DNA from: Gammaproteobacteria bacterium CG22_combo_CG10-13_8_21_14_all_40_8
GTDB taxonomy: Bacteria; Pseudomonadota; Gammaproteobacteria; Enterobacterales; GCA-002770795
Length of the DNA: 7,953 nucleotides
Assembly: GCA_002770795.1 (NCBI GenBank)
Contig: PCTP01000058.1
Coordinates: 10,828 to 18,780, forward strand
Direction of reading: 5' to 3'
Part shown: piece after piece, positions 6,831 through 7,953 of the stretch
Numbering within the stretch: position 1 is the first letter of the stretch
How the letters are laid out: every line of letters begins with the position of its first letter
Notes under the pieces: model-generated
What the model was told of the DNA's origin: nothing
Database searches by the model: none
What the model saw: only the letters and a program-made list of their open reading frames with translations
Made by a program: the position numbers and the translations under genes

Positions 6831-7100
6831 ATGGCATTAAATGCTGAAGATAAAGCTAAGATTGTTGCTGAATATGCACAGGGTAAAGATGATACCGGCT
6901 CTCCTGAAGTTCAGATAGCCTTGTTGACTCACAGAATTAACGATCTGCAAGGTCACTTCAAAGTGAACAAACAAGATCATCATTCTCGCCGTGGACTATT
7001 AAGAATGGTTAGCCAAAGACGTAAGTTACTTGATTACCTAAAAGGTAAAAACGTAGCTCGTTATTCTGACTTGATTAAAAGATTAGAACTACGTCGATAA
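6831..7100 (+). CDS. rpsO: 30S ribosomal protein S15
   Basis: S15 is a primary binder of the 16S rRNA central-domain three-way junction. It nucleates platform assembly and forms a bridge to the 50S subunit. The 89-aa product has exactly the standard length. The RNA-contacting residues are present: DTGS (21-24), H42 in LQGHF, and DHHSRRGLLRMVSQRRKLLDYL (49-70), with C-terminal LELRR. ATG 6831 has a good ribosome site, AGAGG at 6818-6822. It has its own promoter region upstream and an intrinsic terminator starting 9 nt after the stop codon, so it can be expressed as a single gene, with some readthrough into pnp. Confidence 0.98.
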   Translation: MALNAEDKAKIVAEYAQGKDDTGSPEVQIALLTHRINDLQGHFKVNKQDHHSRRGLLRMVSQRRKLLDYLKGKNVARYSDLIKRLELRR

Positions 7101-7109
7101 GGTAAAACT

Positions 7110-7130
7110 AAGGGGCTCAGGCCCCTTTTT
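7110..7130 (+). terminator. Intrinsic terminator between rpsO and pnp
   Basis: AAGGGGC (7110-7116) pairs with GCCCCTT (7121-7127) over loop TCAG, followed by a T run to 7130. This matches the position of the rpsO terminator in E. coli, which lets some transcripts read on into pnp. Confidence 0.9.
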
Positions 7131-7146
7131 ATTTAGAAGTTGAATT

Positions 7147-7195
7147 TATACCCTTGCCATCTCAAAAAGCTTGATTTCAGCAAGATTATAAGCTC
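7147..7195 (+). repeat. Dispersed intergenic repeat, diverged copy 4
   Basis: The block from TATACCC (7147-7153) to AAGCTC (7190-7195) aligns without gaps to copy 1 (29-77, - strand) with 37 of 49 matches. The best-kept parts are TATACCC, CTCA, TCAGCAAG and AAGCTC. Of the 12 differences, 9 replace G or C in copy 1 by A or T here, as expected of a decaying copy in AT-biased spacer DNA. It starts 16 nt after the rpsO terminator T run. Confidence 0.7.
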
Positions 7196-7226
7196 CAAAA
7201 CAAGTGGATATTTTTTATTGAAGGCA

Positions 7227-7378
7227 CCATTTATACCTAAAGATCTTCGGCTCATTCTATCGGCACATGACAAAAACCAGTTTAAATCATATAACATCAC
7301 CCTCTAAGACAGATCGATTTATACTGCATTCATTCAAACCCTTAGAAGAGCATATAGAGCGTTTTTAGGTATAAGTGG
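7227..7378 (+). promoter_or_regulatory. Long-range inverted repeat in the rpsO-pnp spacer (possible RNase III stem of the pnp leader)
   Basis: CCATTTATACCTAAAGA (7227-7243) is matched by TTTTTAGGTATAAGTGG (7362-7378). Read as RNA this gives 17 consecutive pairs, two of them G-U, extendable by one more U-G (7244 with 7361). The arms enclose about 117 nt, with an inner TCTAAG/CTTAGA pairing (7303-7308 with 7341-7346). In E. coli PNPase represses its own mRNA after RNase III cuts a leader stem, and this helix is in the right place for that role. It can form only in transcripts starting before 7227. A small mobile element with inverted ends is the alternative, but I see no target duplication. Confidence 0.5.
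7267..7295 (+). promoter_or_regulatory. Candidate pnp promoter inside the stem loop
   Basis: ATGACA (7267-7272, 5/6) and TATAAC (7290-7295, 5/6) are exactly 17 bp apart, the best -35/-10 pair seen in this spacer. Transcription would start near 7302, about 135 nt before the pnp GTG. Such transcripts would contain the 3' arm of the long helix but not the 5' arm. Confidence 0.5.
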
Positions 7379-7383
7379 AAACC

Positions 7384-7392
7384 TGATATAAA
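7384..7392 (+). promoter_or_regulatory. Candidate extended -10 promoter close to pnp
   Basis: TG (7384-7385), A, then TATAAA (7387-7392, 5/6) form an extended -10 element. The 17-bp-spaced -35 position is TTTAGG (7364-7369), a weak match inside the 3' arm of the inverted repeat. The start would be near 7399, giving a short leader of about 40 nt without the helix. Confidence 0.3.
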
Positions 7393-7438
7393 ATTATTCG
7401 AATACATTAAAACTGAAATAAAGAAAGGAAATGAAATA

Positions 7439-7953
7439 GTGAATCCCATAAGTAAGCAATTCCAATTTGGTCAACATCGCGTTAATTTAGAAACAGGCCG
7501 CATTGCACGTCAAGCCACAGGCGCAGTACTCGTTAATGTAGAAGATACGGTTGTTTTAGTCACCGTTGTCGGAAAGAAAGAAGCAAAACCAGGTCAAGAC
7601 TTTTTCCCTTTAACCGTTAATTATATGGAAAAAACCTATGCCGCTGGCAAAATCCCTGGCGGATTTAGAAAGCGCGAAGGCCAACCTAGCGAACATGAAA
7701 CACTCACCAGCCGCCTCATTGATCGCCCTATTCGCCCTTTATTCCCAGAAGGCTTTAACAATGAAGTTCAAGTCATTGCCACTGTCATGTCATTAAATCC
7801 AAAAGTTCAGCCAGATATGGTGGCCATGATTGGTGTTTCAGCTGCTTTAGAAATTTCAGGCATTCCTTTCAACGGCCCCATCGGCGCAGCACGCGTGGGC
7901 TATATTGATGGACAGTATGTATTAAATCCTGATCAAGAAACATTGAAAAACTC
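7439..7953 (+). CDS. pnp: Polyribonucleotide nucleotidyltransferase (PNPase), N-terminal part
   Basis: PNPase is the trimeric phosphorolytic 3'-5' exoribonuclease that degrades mRNA, commonly within the degradosome. The window holds 171 complete codons plus two bases and ends inside the first RNase PH domain. The translation closely matches E. coli PNPase: FGQHRVNLETGRIARQATGA near the start, KPGQDFFPLTVNYMEKTYAAGKIPGGF, the conserved FRKREGQPSEHETLTSRLIDRPIRPLFPEGF region, and SGIPFNGPIGAARVGYIDGQYVLNP. The start is GTG 7439, with AGGAA at 7426-7430, 8 nt upstream; its product MNPISKQFQFGQH aligns with the E. coli N terminus. The nearer ATG at 7431 meets a stop after one codon. The catalytic second RNase PH domain and the KH and S1 domains lie beyond the window. 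Confidence 0.97.
   Translation, partial: MNPISKQFQFGQHRVNLETGRIARQATGAVLVNVEDTVVLVTVVGKKEAKPGQDFFPLTVNYMEKTYAAGKIPGGFRKREGQPSEHETLTSRLIDRPIRPLFPEGFNNEVQVIATVMSLNPKVQPDMVAMIGVSAALEISGIPFNGPIGAARVGYIDGQYVLNPDQETLKN

Noticed and set aside
7227..7378. Insertion element with terminal inverted repeats
   Set aside because: The flanks show no target-site duplication, the interior holds no gene, and the mismatches are G-U-compatible, which fits an RNA stem better; not fully excluded.
7431..7439. ATG AAA TAG two-codon minigene whose stop overlaps the pnp GTG start
   Set aside because: The AGGAA site touches the ATG, which is too close for initiation there, while its spacing to GTG 7439 is ideal; probably chance.

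Overview
The window carries the conserved bacterial transcription/translation cluster in the order initiator tRNA (fMet) - rimP - nusA - infB - rbfA - truB - rpsO - pnp (5' part only), all on the + strand. Gene order and protein sequences match the gammaproteobacterial metY-nusA-infB-rpsO-pnp region. NusA has both C-terminal acidic repeats, IF2 has the long K/E/A-rich N-terminal extension with two IF2_N modules, and RimP is 150 aa long. The DNA is moderately AT-rich and the spacers are more AT-rich still. A host-associated or Legionellales-like gammaproteobacterium would fit, but this is a weak inference and no species can be named from the window.

Layout. 1-218 has no gene; it holds a dispersed repeat with a tandemly triplicated end and a tRNA-type promoter. 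219-295 is the initiator tRNA. 296-571 holds a strong terminator, a second weak terminator, a promoter and two more fragments of the same repeat. 572-5706 is the tight block rimP-nusA-infB-rbfA. 5707-6704 is an 80-nt spacer and truB. 6705-7130 is the rpsO unit with its own promoters, leader and terminator. 7131-7438 is a 308-nt stretch after the terminator with another repeat copy, a long-range RNA stem and candidate pnp promoters. 7439 to the end is the start of pnp.

How the genes work together. The cluster links starting translation (tRNA-fMet, IF2), small-subunit assembly (RimP, RbfA, S15), transcript elongation and termination (NusA), tRNA modification (TruB) and RNA decay (PNPase). Terminator-like hairpins sit at most gene junctions (tRNA/rimP twice, rimP/nusA, rbfA/truB, rpsO/pnp), so expression is probably graded along the transcript. 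NusA is itself a modulator of such hairpins.

No new enzymatic system is seen. The most notable signals are: (i) a diverged intergenic repeat family with four recognisable copies or fragments in both orientations; (ii) a 17-18-bp long-range helix in the pnp leader with a good promoter inside its loop; (iii) an initiator tRNA with a potential U1-A72 pair in place of the usual C1xA72 mismatch; (iv) an atypical motif I in TruB.
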